NCBI RefSeq assembly: GCF_000205165.1
Contig: NZ_GL883879.1
Span: forward strand, 51,128 to 115,127
Reading direction: 5' to 3'
DNA length: 64,000 nucleotides
Source of the DNA: Paraprevotella xylaniphila YIT 11841
GTDB taxonomy: Bacteria; Bacteroidota; Bacteroidia; Bacteroidales; Bacteroidaceae
Position numbers and translations under genes: made by a program. The notes under the pieces were generated by a model that had not been told where the DNA came from, searched no databases, and saw nothing but the letters and a program-made list of their open reading frames with translations. Positions 43,501-52,204 of this stretch are shown here, in pieces. Position 1 is the first letter of the stretch. The number at the start of each line of letters is the position of its first letter.

Positions 43501-43825
43501 CTTCCGCATCTTCCTCCAAATGAACTTGGAGGGCTTTATTGGAATATTCGATTTCTTGTGTCTTGAAACCTACATATTTCACCTCCAGGCGGTCCTTGGC
43601 TGTCAGCGTCCGTTTGCTTTCGAACGAAAACTTCCCGTCCAAGTCCGTGATGGCTCCTTCTTGGCTGTTCTTTACCTTGATAGTGGCGCCCATTAACGGT
43701 TCACCCTTTGTGTCCGTCACTTGACCTCTCACCAAGCTTTGAGCCTGTATGGCATGGGTCGTCAGGCTGCTGATAGCCAGGATTGCCATACTCTTGCTCA
43801 AATTCGTTAAAACTTTAGTTTCCAT
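40556..43825 (-). CDS. SusC/RagA-family TonB-dependent transporter
   Basis: A 1089-residue outer-membrane transporter. After a signal peptide (to about residue 29) comes the carboxypeptidase-like domain typical of SusC ([20 protein letters not shown]), the TonB-box region ([12 protein letters not shown]), the plug ([43 protein letters not shown]), and a 22-strand barrel ending in [10 protein letters not shown], where the last Phe is the assembly signal. It imports an oligomeric or organic nutrient with TonB energy. It heads the operon susC-susD-unknown-phosphoesterase-GDPD. Upstream on its strand lies a near-match -7 box (TTCCTTTG, about 43871-43878). Confidence 0.95.
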   Translation of the reverse strand: METKVLTNLSKSMAILAISSLTTHAIQAQSLVRGQVTDTKGEPLMGATIKVKNSQEGAITDLDGKFSFESKRTLTAKDRLEVKYVGFKTQEIEYSNKALQVHLEEDAEEINEVVVTALGIKRDEKGLGYATTKVEGSQITGTMPANWSSALTGKVAGLSIISSGGPLSTSRISVRGDVSLNANGNNALVVVDGVPLSSPMTNPGMAYGAGDAAELSVDYGNGFSDLNPEDIESIQVLKGASATALYGSRAANGVIMVTTKSGAGAKKGLGVSYSAHVSMDNVMRWPDYQYEFGQGQAKNIGAEGTAYAGQHYYSYGAGPDGTPSTGGTSSAFGPRFEGQMFYQYSPENQGRADAATPWVAYKDNRKDLFQTGYTLTNSVALTGKSDRGNLRASITHTKNEWILPNTGFQRVSAMVSAAQQISRALRVNFKTSYTYRKINNTPALGYNSNSIAYFLIFQNPNVNLDWLRPMWKKGQEGLEQLQPYSSYIGNPFVTLYEAENPSEKHNVVSTVSANLKLSSKFDFMIRSGIQLSADQREQHRPISDVVFRNGFFKKENVFDYELNSDALLTYHDSYDGGFHLNASVGGNMMQQRYDLLSASVNGLITPGVYKLSNGISNPNVVNTIRRKALNSLYFTANLSWQSKLFLDVTGRNDWSSTLPRNHRSFFYPSVSASAVMNELFALPDPVSFFKLRASFAQVGNDTDPYKTSAYYDNSNFPGAAEVASTLYNQDFKPEISTNYEAGFDFRMFDNRIGVDFSFYYNRTKNQILDAPLDPTTGYSRGTINSGCVRNRGYELEITATPVLTRDFRWNTTLTWSKNDNKILSLAEGADENQVISTVGTASIIGRVGGTTGDLWGYKLVRDPEGNVIIGDNGLPEQADEIEYVGTAYADWKAGWYNEFSYKGFKLGILLDGQVGGTIYSMSFHKMMEQGKLTQSLNGRLPGTEYYMDANDPRIAAAGYTPQSGMYMIAPGVVRNDDGTFSPNTKVVTIESFYKEYYRRANVETNSFDASFLKIREIRLEYELPKKVLEKSPFSKASIAVYGRNLWCFTDYPLFDPESVALDGSSMVSGIETGSLPTTRTFGFNLNLTF

Positions 43826-43986
43826 TTTTTTCTATTTGCTATATGTATTTGAGTCGTTTTCTAAATACACTGCAAAGGAACTAAAGTCTTTTTAAGACAC
43901 TGTAACGTTCGTTTTAAATGTTGGTTGCAATGCTATGTCATTCCTGTTAATGAGAATAAAATCAGTCCTATATGACATTTGAAGAA

Positions 43987-44028
43987 GAAAAAGAGAAGTA
44001 CGAGGAACTCCTTCCTGTACTTCTCTTT
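43987..44028 (-). terminator. Terminator between the alkaline phosphatase and susC
   Basis: A perfect 12-bp stem (43990-44001 with 44017-44028) with a 15-base loop. Read on the reverse strand it is followed by TTTTCTTCTTC. It starts 29 bases after the alkaline phosphatase stop, so the phosphatase and the SusCD operon are likely separate transcripts. Confidence 0.75.
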
Positions 44029-44056
44029 CTATTATAGGTTGTGTGTTTTGTCTTCC

Positions 44057-45472
44057 TTATTCCTTGTAGCCCGCTATTTCAGCTATCTTTTTAGGGATTT
44101 CCGTGTTGTCGATACGTCCGGTGAATTCTTCGGCACCGGCTCCTATGGCAAACACCGGAACATAGCCGTTGGAATGTCCTCCGCTTTGCCATCCTACCAT
44201 AGCTTTCCGAGCCATGAGTTGCCGTGCTGTAGAGGCAATGATGTTTTCGCTTTCATACAAAGTCTTCGTGTCTTTGGCCACTCCTTCACAAAAATTCTCG
44301 TATGCTTTTTTGAGTTGCTCCGTTTCCCGTTCATCCAATGGTATTTGAGACCAAAATCCGAAGTTATCCTGTAACTGCTTGCGTACGAAATCCCACGTGA
44401 ACTTTTTGCCCTCTTTCTGGTGTTGTGCGGCTATCATTTTACTGAAGGCTCCCGCACTTTGTTTTTGGTATTTCAGCAGGTCGGTACGCAGTTCGTACTT
44501 ACCTGTTCCCAAAACAATCCCTCCGGTCTCGTGGTCGGCTGTGATGATAATCAGCGTTTCGTCAGGATGCTGTTCATAGAACTCGTATGCCACTTTGATG
44601 GCATTGTCCATGTCTATAACCTCTTTAAAAGCTGTTGCCGCATCGTTGCTGTGGCAAGCCCAGTCGATTTTTCCGCCTTCCACCATCAAGAAGAAACCGT
44701 CCGTATCCTTTTGGCTGAGGAAATGGATGGCTGCCCGAGTAATATCCTGTAAGGTAAGGTCATTCTTTTGACGGTCTATGGCGTAGGGGATACTGGTACG
44801 GTCTGCCTTGTTGGCCGTTTCGGTTTGCAACAGGAGCATTTTATCGGCTTTTTTTGCCTTTTTACGGTAGTCGGCATATCCGCGTGCGATGGTATAACCG
44901 GCCTCCCGGCATTGTGTGTACAAGTCCTTATTTCCGCTCAGTTCATTGTTTTCCGGTTGCAGGAAATCGGAACCGGCATAGAAATCGAACCCGGCTGCTA
45001 TGAGGTCTTTGCCGATTTGATGATACATGTTCCGGTCTTTTACGTGGGCATAGAAAGATGCGGGAGTGGCATGATCCACGGATACGCTTGTAGTGACGCC
45101 CACGGCCTTCCCCTCTGATTTGGCCAAAGCGGCTATGCTATTGATGCGGGTGGTCAAGTCGGACTTGATGCCCAATGCTCCGTTTTTCGTTTTGTTTCCG
45201 GTAGCAAGGGCCGTTCCTCCGGCGGCAGAATCGGTTACCCCGTTCGTACCGGAATACGTCGTGACAAGCCCCACGTATGGAAATTGTGCAAAGCAGAGCG
45301 GTGATGTTCCGATACGCCCTTCCACGGCAGCCATATAGGTCTCCGTTCCGTTTACTTGGTTGACTCCCATTCCGTCACCGATAAAATAAAATACATACTT
45401 GGCTTTGCCCTCAGCCATTACGACCAGTGCCATACAAAGGACGGCATAAAGTGATAGTAGTCTTCTTCTCAT
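44057..45472 (-). CDS. Alkaline phosphatase, PhoA family
   Basis: A 471-residue secreted alkaline phosphatase that frees inorganic phosphate from monoesters. A signal peptide ends near VVMAEG. All active-site blocks are seen: YFIGDGMG (metal Asp), VTDSAAGGTALATG with the nucleophile Ser near residue 82, SVDHATPASFYAH, MVEGGKIDWACHSND, ITADHETGG, and SGGHSNGYVP. It lies upstream of the SusCD-phosphoesterase operon in the same direction, so glycerol-3-phosphate released by the GDPD would be a logical substrate. A good promoter lies just upstream. Confidence 0.94.
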   Translation of the reverse strand: MRRRLLSLYAVLCMALVVMAEGKAKYVFYFIGDGMGVNQVNGTETYMAAVEGRIGTSPLCFAQFPYVGLVTTYSGTNGVTDSAAGGTALATGNKTKNGALGIKSDLTTRINSIAALAKSEGKAVGVTTSVSVDHATPASFYAHVKDRNMYHQIGKDLIAAGFDFYAGSDFLQPENNELSGNKDLYTQCREAGYTIARGYADYRKKAKKADKMLLLQTETANKADRTSIPYAIDRQKNDLTLQDITRAAIHFLSQKDTDGFFLMVEGGKIDWACHSNDAATAFKEVIDMDNAIKVAYEFYEQHPDETLIIITADHETGGIVLGTGKYELRTDLLKYQKQSAGAFSKMIAAQHQKEGKKFTWDFVRKQLQDNFGFWSQIPLDERETEQLKKAYENFCEGVAKDTKTLYESENIIASTARQLMARKAMVGWQSGGHSNGYVPVFAIGAGAEEFTGRIDNTEIPKKIAEIAGYKE

Positions 45473-45501
45473 GATGATATCAATGCTAATAGTTGATGAG
45501 C

Positions 45502-45533
45502 CAAAGTTACGGAAAAATCGGTCTGATGTTCAA
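45502..45533 (-). promoter_or_regulatory. Bacteroidetes promoter for the alkaline phosphatase
   Basis: On the reverse strand a TTG (45531-45533) and a full -7 box TAACTTTG (45502-45509) are 21 bases apart. The start codon is 29 bases downstream. No repeat that could be a phosphate-control site was recognised. Confidence 0.65.
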
Positions 45534-45674
45534 CAAAATCTAATATTTTCCGCTGCGGAACAGAGAAAAATATGGTGATGTGTCAAAAGTGCAACGAAAT
45601 ATAATTGCGTTAGGTTATATACGGCAATTGGATGAATAGAAAGCAAAGCATTAAACTTTTTTATCCTAAGTTTA

Positions 45675-45705
45675 TTGTTTATTTTGAGGTTATGGGATAT
45701 TTTTG
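45675..45705 (+). promoter_or_regulatory. Bacteroidetes promoter for the 446-residue secreted protein
   Basis: A TTG (45675-45677) and a full -7 box TATTTTTG (45698-45705) are 20 bases apart, close to consensus. The start codon is 26 bases downstream. Confidence 0.7.
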
Positions 45706-45731
45706 CAACCAATTATTTAAATAATAAGCGT

Positions 45732-47072
45732 ATGAAAGGAAGATTACTTTTTTTTAGCATGGCCATATTGTGTGGCGTTGTGACTGTAAATGCACAGTTG
45801 ATTCGGAAGAAAGGAAAAGCTGCGCAAATGAAAGTGGGAACAGAGAATATCCTGAAGGCTCGTCCGGTTTTGGCTGTGGAAAGAGTGCAGCCTGCGTCGG
45901 CAGAGGAATATACTGTGTATAACGGAGAGGTTTCTGAGGAGCCGTATTATTGGTATGAGTATGACGCAAAGGGGCAGATTGTTTCTTCCTCTTCTGTATA
46001 TACCATGAGTGGAGAGGTTGACTCTTTTTATGTTCAGAAATCCTCTTATGACTATTCTAAGGGATATCCGGTGTTATTGGACCAGTATCATTACCGGGAA
46101 TCGGCCATAACGCATGAGAAAACCCCGTTTGAATATCGTCAACGTACTACGATGGAAGGAGGGGTACGTACGAAATTGGAGAACGAAAATTATGACATCA
46201 TCGAGTTGGACCAGGCGGGGCGTGTGACACGGGCTGTGGAGGATGTCCGTGAATTCCGTATGGAGGACATCTATACCTGGAACGGTGAGGTTCCTTCTTC
46301 ATGGAGGAATTTGTATGAAGAATATGGAGGTGGCGGAGAAGTCCTTTATAAGACAGAGATGAACGTGACCGATATAAAAGAGGTTTATGCTGCGGTTCCG
46401 TTTAATGCTTATGCTATTGATTTGACAGAAAATTTCGGGAGTGGTACGTGGATTTGTAATGCTACCGGAACCGTTACTGAGGACGGAGAGACATTTGACT
46501 TGGTGTTGACCGGAAGTGTGAGCGAGGACAAGAAAACGCTGACACAGACCATGAAAGCGGGAGACATATTGGATGATGTGGTTACGCTGACCTATACGGA
46601 TGACAACGGTAGCTATGTGTTGGAAGACCGGGATAACTCTTACGGCGACCTTTTTATTATGAAAGAGACACATGTATTCAATGAAATGGGAGATGAGGTT
46701 GAAAATTCAAGGGAAGAAATTGGAAACGAAGGCGTAGAGTATTCTTCGAAAGAAAAGATGGAGTGGGAGTACGACGAGCAAGGCCGTCCGCTCAGCATGA
46801 AACGTTATATTGCAGACAGAGAAGGCAACTTTGAATTGAATTCCATTCTGAAGTTTACGAAATGGCATGACGGCTCTTCCGTTTCTTCGGCTGTGGCAGA
46901 CGGAGAGGTTCTGGGGGCTACGCTTTATGCTTTGGATGGTGTGAAAGTTTGCGATTTGTCTGCGGAAGAAATTGCAGATGTAAAGGGGTACGTACAGAAG
47001 AGTGGCATTTATATCTTGGTGAAGAAAACGACTCGCGGTACAGTTACGGAAAAATTGATTATCAATCGTTAA
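45732..47072 (+). CDS. Secreted protein with YD-like repeats and sorting-like tail
   Basis: A 446-residue protein with a signal peptide ending VNAQ. It contains several strands of the YD/RHS style (YWYEYDAKGQIVSSSS; YDIIELDQAGRVTRAVED; EWEYDEQGRPLSMKRY), where a Y-x-Y-D turn precedes G-x-hydrophobic. A middle beta domain (about 245-320) contains GTWICNATGTVTEDGETFDL. The end LYALDGVKVCDL...SGIYILVKKTTRG...EKLIINR resembles a type IX sorting tail. Start at ATG 45732, since the longer frame includes the promoter. Binding or adhesion at the cell surface is possible; I know no named family. Confidence 0.72.
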   Translation: MKGRLLFFSMAILCGVVTVNAQLIRKKGKAAQMKVGTENILKARPVLAVERVQPASAEEYTVYNGEVSEEPYYWYEYDAKGQIVSSSSVYTMSGEVDSFYVQKSSYDYSKGYPVLLDQYHYRESAITHEKTPFEYRQRTTMEGGVRTKLENENYDIIELDQAGRVTRAVEDVREFRMEDIYTWNGEVPSSWRNLYEEYGGGGEVLYKTEMNVTDIKEVYAAVPFNAYAIDLTENFGSGTWICNATGTVTEDGETFDLVLTGSVSEDKKTLTQTMKAGDILDDVVTLTYTDDNGSYVLEDRDNSYGDLFIMKETHVFNEMGDEVENSREEIGNEGVEYSSKEKMEWEYDEQGRPLSMKRYIADREGNFELNSILKFTKWHDGSSVSSAVADGEVLGATLYALDGVKVCDLSAEEIADVKGYVQKSGIYILVKKTTRGTVTEKLIINR

Positions 47073-47102
47073 GGAGTAATATTTGCCTCTTTTGAGAATA
47101 TT

Positions 47103-47146
47103 CCTCGTGTGTCGTTTCGAGAGGGAGCGGCGCACGAGGGCTTTTT
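47103..47146 (+). terminator. Terminator after the 446-residue secreted protein
   Basis: A 12-bp stem with two G-T pairs (47103-47114 with 47128-47139) is followed by CTTTTTG. It begins 31 bases after the stop codon. Confidence 0.78.
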
Positions 47147-47198
47147 GTAAGTAAGAATATAGTTTTTTTAGCGTTTTAAGGTTATAAAGATTGTAGAC

Positions 47199-47549
47199 AT
47201 GGTAAAACAATGTACGATTTTGTTCGGCTGTCTGGCTTTGGGCGACTTCGTGGTGTGGGCCACGGGGGTAAAATTGCCGGGCAGCATTATCGGTATGCTT
47301 CTCCTGACCGCCTTCTTGCAGATGGGATGGGTAAAGCTGCGTTGGGTCAAGGGTATCTCAGATTTCTTAGTAAGCAACATGGGGTTCTTTTTCGTTCCGC
47401 CGGGAGTGGCCCTGATGCTTTATTTCGATGTGATTGCCGCTGAGTTCTGGCCGATTTTTACGGCCACGGTGGTCAGTACGGTATTGGTTCTAGTCGTCAC
47501 GGGGCACGTGCATCAATGGGTAAGAAGACATGGAGTATTTAGAAAGTGA
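47199..47549 (+). CDS. lrgA: LrgA/CidA-family membrane protein
   Basis: A 116-residue protein with four membrane helices. LPGSIIGMLLLTAFL and FFVPPGVALMLYFD are the LrgA/CidA family blocks. In staphylococci these holin-like proteins affect murein hydrolase release; in plants and some bacteria LrgA/LrgB move glycolate or pyruvate. Its last 20 bases overlap the lrgB gene, so the two are translated together. Confidence 0.9.
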   Translation: MVKQCTILFGCLALGDFVVWATGVKLPGSIIGMLLLTAFLQMGWVKLRWVKGISDFLVSNMGFFFVPPGVALMLYFDVIAAEFWPIFTATVVSTVLVLVVTGHVHQWVRRHGVFRK

Positions 47550-48225
47550 TTTTTTCCTTATCGCGCTGACGTTCGGCGTGTATTTTCTGGCCAAACGTTT
47601 GCAGGCGCGTACAGGCTGGGTGGTGTTGAATCCCATATTGTTGGCCATATTGGTCTTGATAGGCTTCCTGAAAGTTACGGGTATTTCGTACGAGACGTAT
47701 GCCGGGAGTGCTTCCATCATCGACTTCTGGCTCAAACCGGCCATTGTGGCTTTGGGTGTGCCTTTGTATCTGCAACTCAAGAGCATCCGGCGGCAACTGA
47801 TGCCGGTGTTGGTTTCTCAGTTGGTCGGTTGTTTTGTCGGCATTGTTTCGGTGGTATTGACTGCCAAATGGATGGGAGCCTCCGATGATGTGATTATCTC
47901 CCTTGCGCCCAAGTCGGTCACGACTCCTATTGCGATGGCCGTGACGGAATCGTTAAACGGTATTCCTTCCCTGACGGCTGCCATTGTCGTGTTGGTCGGA
48001 CTGTTCGGAGCGGTATGCGGGTTTAAGATTCTTCAGGTAGGGAGGGTGAAAAGCCCTATCGCCCAAAGCCTGAGCATGGGCACGGCTTCGCACGCCGTCG
48101 GGACATCGCGTGCCATGGAATACGGGCGTATTTATGGGGCGTATGCCAGCTTAGGATTGATTCTGAACGGGTTGTTGACGGCTCTTTTTACGCCTTTGAT
48201 GTTGCATTTATTAGGTATTGTTTAA
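47530..48225 (+). CDS. lrgB: LrgB-family membrane protein
   Basis: A 231-residue protein with seven or eight membrane helices. The conserved blocks LAPKSVTTPIAMAVTESLNG and MGTASHAVGTSRAMEYG are typical of LrgB/CidB. It pairs with LrgA, probably forming a small-acid transporter. The start at 47530 overlaps lrgA by 20 bases in another frame, which gives tight translational coupling. Confidence 0.92.
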   Translation: MEYLESDFFLIALTFGVYFLAKRLQARTGWVVLNPILLAILVLIGFLKVTGISYETYAGSASIIDFWLKPAIVALGVPLYLQLKSIRRQLMPVLVSQLVGCFVGIVSVVLTAKWMGASDDVIISLAPKSVTTPIAMAVTESLNGIPSLTAAIVVLVGLFGAVCGFKILQVGRVKSPIAQSLSMGTASHAVGTSRAMEYGRIYGAYASLGLILNGLLTALFTPLMLHLLGIV

Positions 48226-48238
48226 GAGGAGATAAAGT

Positions 48239-48272
48239 GAGCCGGTTCGATTCACATGGTTCGAACCGGCTC
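48239..48272. terminator. Bidirectional terminator between lrgB and the 1224-residue gene
   Basis: A perfect 12-bp stem (48239-48250 with 48261-48272) with a ten-base loop lies 13 bases after the lrgB stop and 33 bases after the reverse-strand gene's stop. T runs are weak on both sides, but the position between convergent genes fits a shared terminator. Confidence 0.7.
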
Positions 48273-48305
48273 ATCACAAAACATTGTATTAACTTAAACA
48301 AGAAG

Positions 48306-51300
48306 TTACTTGACTATCACTTTCACTGACTTCTTGGTGCCGTCGCTCATCAAATCCTGACGAATATAGATACCGCGTTGTTTCGGCTCATCTACACGTA
48401 CGCCGTTGATGGTATACCATGCTGTGCTTACTACGTTTGCCTTGCCGTCGGTAACAGCATCTTCTATGGCAGAAGTGAAGTCTCCCGGTTTGTTAGCATC
48501 TCCGTCACCGTAATAATAGAGGCGGAAATTGTCAAAGATAGCCCAGTCGTTAGGAATTACTTCTTTTTTGCTGACTCCGATGGTGACAGGTTGCCCGTTC
48601 TCCGATACGTAGAATGAGAAGTTACCTTCGTACAATCCTTCGTCGAATGCAGCTTTCGTCCCGTTCACATTGTTCACCACAAAGTGGTAAAGTTTGTCTG
48701 ATTCAGGGAAGAGGCTGTCAGCCAATGCGAAATCACCGCCATCATACTTGTATTCGTTTACGTGGTCGAAAATGGAAGCCAGTTCTTTGCTCCATTTACC
48801 ATCACCGGCCTCTACATAGACTTTCGCATTCCGGGCATCCGTGCTGTCGCGGTGTGCAACGGCGGCTTCCACTGCTCCTCCGGCTCTGTAAAAGCCGTTA
48901 TAAACCAAACGGTAGTATCCCTTGGGTAAGGCATACAGTACTTGGTGGATGTCTGCATCGCCCTTGCCCACGTAGAACTCATAGTTCTGTGCACCGGTCG
49001 CGTTGGCGTTGTTGCCTTCCGTGGTCACCCATCCCTTGATGGAGGAGAGTTCCTTGGAGGGGTCGTTCGGGTCGGGAACGGAGAAACTCGGGCTTTGTAT
49101 CATTGCGGTGACATCGGCTGGCGCGTTGATGCTAGCTCCGGTGAAGTCGATGTCCGTGCTTACCATCGTGGCGTAAGCCTTGTCGATTTTCACGGTGGCA
49201 TCTTCAATCCATTTTATGGATTCCAGGCTTTGTGCCAGTGCCGGTTCCATTTCATCCAACAATAGGTCTTGGAATTTACCGTATTCTGCTTTGGACGAGT
49301 ATGGGTCGTATACGCCCGTGTCGAAGTTGTTGATATGCTCTGTTACCAATGTCTCGAACGCGGAAGCTGCTGACATGGCATCATGTCCGCCCTTGATGGC
49401 AGCGTTCAAAGCTTCGTTTTGTGCTTTGTAGGTTTCGAGGGTCAAGCCTTCAGCTATGGCATTGTTGGCAGCTTCGATGGCTGCGCCCAGTGTTTGTTTG
49501 GCTTCTTCTGTGGTCAGGGCTTCTTCGTTGTTAAGCAAATCAGTGGCTTCTGCAATCAGGGCGTTGATGGTAGAAACGGCACCGCTCATGTCATCAGCTC
49601 CGGCGTATTTGATTTGGAAGTTGTCAAACAAAGCCCAATATCCGGCTAATCCGGCCTGTGGAATGGTTATTCCCACACGGAGTTTCCCGTCATCTTCCAC
49701 ATAACATTTGAAAGAGAGCTTATAAGCATCGGGGTTGGCTTCCATGATGGCTGCAGCACTGGCCATGCCATTGGGAGTCCACTTTCCTTCAAGTTCCGCT
49801 CCACCGGCTGTCAACTGCTCGCAATTGTTCACGGTATTGGTGTCTTGTACGCATTCAAACGGGTGGCATAGCTTGGCTTTTGTGTTGTTGCCGAAAGCAT
49901 AAGCCAAAATGTCATTCGTGGTATCGCCTTCCAGGCCCCATGCGGATGCGCAGGTGCCATTCCATGTCGGGCGGTAGAACCCTTGCAAAGTGACTTCATA
50001 CGTGCCATTGGGCAAGCCCTCCAACTCCTGGTATACGTCACAAACCGTTTGATAAACTTCACCCATGTTATAGCCATAGTTGAACTTGTTGTCACCAGAC
50101 ACGAAGTCGTATTTCCACCCGTCCTTGCTGCCCGTAAAACCGGGATTATTCATTATCCCAGTCACATTGTCGGTATCCCCATTTAGTAAGGCCTTCTTTA
50201 TTCCCGACATCCAAATCCGGTCGGCGCGCGGTTGTATGCTGTCTACTTCGGCGGGATTGAATGTCCTGCCATCCCGTGCCGTTTCCAAATCTATGAGGAA
50301 TTGCTCGTAATCGGGGAGGTCTAAATCTACATATACTCCGTTGTCCCATGCATTTGACAAATCCAAAATTTTCTGGTTCAAGGTCTTGTAGGCGTTCACA
50401 TCAGCAGTCAGCGTGTCCATGCCGGTTTGTACCGTAGTGAGTAACATGCCCAAGGTCTTGTCATCGACTTCCGGGTTGGAGGCCGCATCTTTAGCGGCTT
50501 GGAGCATCTTGGTGAACTTTTCCTCTCCGGCTATTGAGTATTTTTCTTGGTTGGTGTCATATTTTGCTTTTAGTTCTTCGGCTTTGGTGATGACCTTGTT
50601 CAGTTCTTCTGCCATGCCGCCTTCGACCAGACCCAGATATTCGAGCTTGAAATTGTCCACGCCCACCCAGTTGCAGTTTGTGTTGACGGTCTTGAAGCCT
50701 ATCTTGATAGAGCCTTCCAGAGCGAAGAATTCCAAGATTACATTGCGCGGAGAAGGAATGCCTTCAGCAGGGGCTTCAGTACCTCTGATTCCACCGAATT
50801 CGATGGTGTGTGCTTCGGCACGGTATTCCGTCCCGTTGTTCTCGGCAAAGACGTAGACCCCATGGGGCACGGTATTTTGCCAGTCGCCTTGCCAGTATCC
50901 GATGGTGTTGGCCGTGAGGCGGTATTTTCCCACAGGCATGTTTTCCAAAGTTTGGGAGATATCCATCGGATTGCCCGAAAGGTTGCCGTTGTTGGCAGAA
51001 GTCACCCATTTTTCGGAGAAGTGATCCATTTTGTATTTGTTGTCGGCAGTCTCGTAGCTCGTTCCGCTTTGATGTCCGATGCTTCCCACTACATTCCAAC
51101 CGTTGTTCCCGTCAGCAAACGAATTATTAGCGATGGCGTTAGTGAATTCTACGGGTTTGTCCGGTGTGGCTTCCGAACTCTTCCAGTTTACGATGTCTTG
51201 CTTTAAGGCTTTGGCTGCTTCTTCGACTTCTTCAGCCGTGGCGTTAGCCTTATTATAAATCTCGGCATACTTTGCATAATCGCTGAATCCGGCCTCGTCA

Positions 51301-51980
51301 GCGGCATTCAGTTGAGTTTGCAATTCTTTCTTGGCTTTATAGACCGTATATACCTCGGAATCCACGAACTTCCAATCCAAGCTGGCAGTTTCATGTCCGG
51401 AAGTGGATGTGTCGATGGACGGGGACACTTCAAGCTTTCCTTCGTCTATTCCCATGTAGGCATTGGCGTACAAGCCGTCGTTTGCTTCCGTGCCATAAAG
51501 CTTGTCTTCATCTATCATCTTTATGCGGTAGACCTTGTTGGCCTTGTCCTGTGCCACAATCTTCCATAAGATATGTCCCTGTTTGTTGTGGTCTACCCAA
51601 ATGCTGGCGGCTGCATCGTTGAACAACTCATGGAAACCTCCGTTGGAGGGAGCTTTCATCATACTTAAGCGCCAACCGTAGGCTTCCGAGTATTCAGGGT
51701 CACTCTCCGCACGGCGGCTCAATTCATAGTCTTGCCCGTAACTTAGGGTTACTTCTTGTCCATCGTCTGCTACTACAAGACGTGTGCCGTGTGGTTGTCC
51801 GGCGGCCATGAACTTTTGTGTGGCTACGTGGTAGATGTAGAACACCCCGCCTCCGGTACCATCGGTAGCTAAGTTCGGTTCTGTGAATTGTAGTACGGGA
51901 TCATCCCATGCGGCCCACAAGGGAAGTGTTGACGAAGTCGCACCGCAAAGTGCCATTAAGGCAAGTAATCTGTTTTTCAT
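48306..51980 (-). CDS. 1224-residue secreted modular protein with three binding-module repeats
   Basis: A signal peptide ends near PLWAAWDD. After a lectin-like start (FYIYHVATQKFMAAGQPHG, residues 45-160), three long repeats follow. Each joins a helical FIVAR-like stretch (for example ELNKVITKAEELKAKYDTNQ) to a galactose-binding-type beta sandwich, recognised by MPVGKYRLTANTIGYWQG, LPNGTYEVTLQGFYRPT and LPKGYYRLVYNGFYRAG, each with a later W-x2-FDNFxLxY-type block (WALFDNFQIKYAG, WAIFDNFRLYYYG). The end (WYTINGVRVDEPKQRGIYIR...VKVIVK) is sorting-tail-like. No catalytic domain is seen. It probably binds host or plant glycans at the surface. Its promoter holds a G8 tract. Confidence 0.8.
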   Translation of the reverse strand: MKNRLLALMALCGATSSTLPLWAAWDDPVLQFTEPNLATDGTGGGVFYIYHVATQKFMAAGQPHGTRLVVADDGQEVTLSYGQDYELSRRAESDPEYSEAYGWRLSMMKAPSNGGFHELFNDAAASIWVDHNKQGHILWKIVAQDKANKVYRIKMIDEDKLYGTEANDGLYANAYMGIDEGKLEVSPSIDTSTSGHETASLDWKFVDSEVYTVYKAKKELQTQLNAADEAGFSDYAKYAEIYNKANATAEEVEEAAKALKQDIVNWKSSEATPDKPVEFTNAIANNSFADGNNGWNVVGSIGHQSGTSYETADNKYKMDHFSEKWVTSANNGNLSGNPMDISQTLENMPVGKYRLTANTIGYWQGDWQNTVPHGVYVFAENNGTEYRAEAHTIEFGGIRGTEAPAEGIPSPRNVILEFFALEGSIKIGFKTVNTNCNWVGVDNFKLEYLGLVEGGMAEELNKVITKAEELKAKYDTNQEKYSIAGEEKFTKMLQAAKDAASNPEVDDKTLGMLLTTVQTGMDTLTADVNAYKTLNQKILDLSNAWDNGVYVDLDLPDYEQFLIDLETARDGRTFNPAEVDSIQPRADRIWMSGIKKALLNGDTDNVTGIMNNPGFTGSKDGWKYDFVSGDNKFNYGYNMGEVYQTVCDVYQELEGLPNGTYEVTLQGFYRPTWNGTCASAWGLEGDTTNDILAYAFGNNTKAKLCHPFECVQDTNTVNNCEQLTAGGAELEGKWTPNGMASAAAIMEANPDAYKLSFKCYVEDDGKLRVGITIPQAGLAGYWALFDNFQIKYAGADDMSGAVSTINALIAEATDLLNNEEALTTEEAKQTLGAAIEAANNAIAEGLTLETYKAQNEALNAAIKGGHDAMSAASAFETLVTEHINNFDTGVYDPYSSKAEYGKFQDLLLDEMEPALAQSLESIKWIEDATVKIDKAYATMVSTDIDFTGASINAPADVTAMIQSPSFSVPDPNDPSKELSSIKGWVTTEGNNANATGAQNYEFYVGKGDADIHQVLYALPKGYYRLVYNGFYRAGGAVEAAVAHRDSTDARNAKVYVEAGDGKWSKELASIFDHVNEYKYDGGDFALADSLFPESDKLYHFVVNNVNGTKAAFDEGLYEGNFSFYVSENGQPVTIGVSKKEVIPNDWAIFDNFRLYYYGDGDANKPGDFTSAIEDAVTDGKANVVSTAWYTINGVRVDEPKQRGIYIRQDLMSDGTKKSVKVIVK

Positions 51981-52039
51981 TTTGGACAGAAATTAAGTTA
52001 ATAATATCAATATTCTCTATTTCCTTCCGGAAACGGTGT

Positions 52040-52070
52040 CAAATATACGATAATCCCGTTTACCCCCCCC
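52040..52070 (-). promoter_or_regulatory. Promoter region with a G8 tract, 1224-residue gene
   Basis: On the reverse strand a full -7 box TATATTTG (52040-52047) is preceded by eight G (52063-52070) with a 15-base gap between. The run occupies the place where the -33 element would begin. The start codon at 51980 is 59 bases downstream of the box. A change in run length would move the -33 sequence relative to the -7 box. Confidence 0.5.
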
Positions 52071-52138
52071 GTTTTTGCAAACTTTTGTATTTTTTTGCAT
52101 TGAGCGTATTCCACGAATAGTTCCCGCTCCATAAACGG

Positions 52139-52179
52139 AACCGTCCCGGAAAACAAGGGAACTGTTTTCCGGGACGGTT
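52139..52179 (-). terminator. Strong hairpin after the clan-A glycosidase gene
   Basis: A perfect 17-bp stem (52139-52155 with 52163-52179) with a seven-base loop lies 25 bases after the reverse-strand stop at 52205. The T run after it is short (CCGTTTATGG), so it may need another factor or protect the mRNA end. Confidence 0.75.
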
Positions 52180-52204
52180 TAGGGTGTGGCCGTGCGCATC
52201 CACG

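Noticed and set aside
47199..48225. Phage holin/lysis pair
   Set aside because: The two proteins match LrgA and LrgB, which are chromosomal families, and no phage genes surround them.
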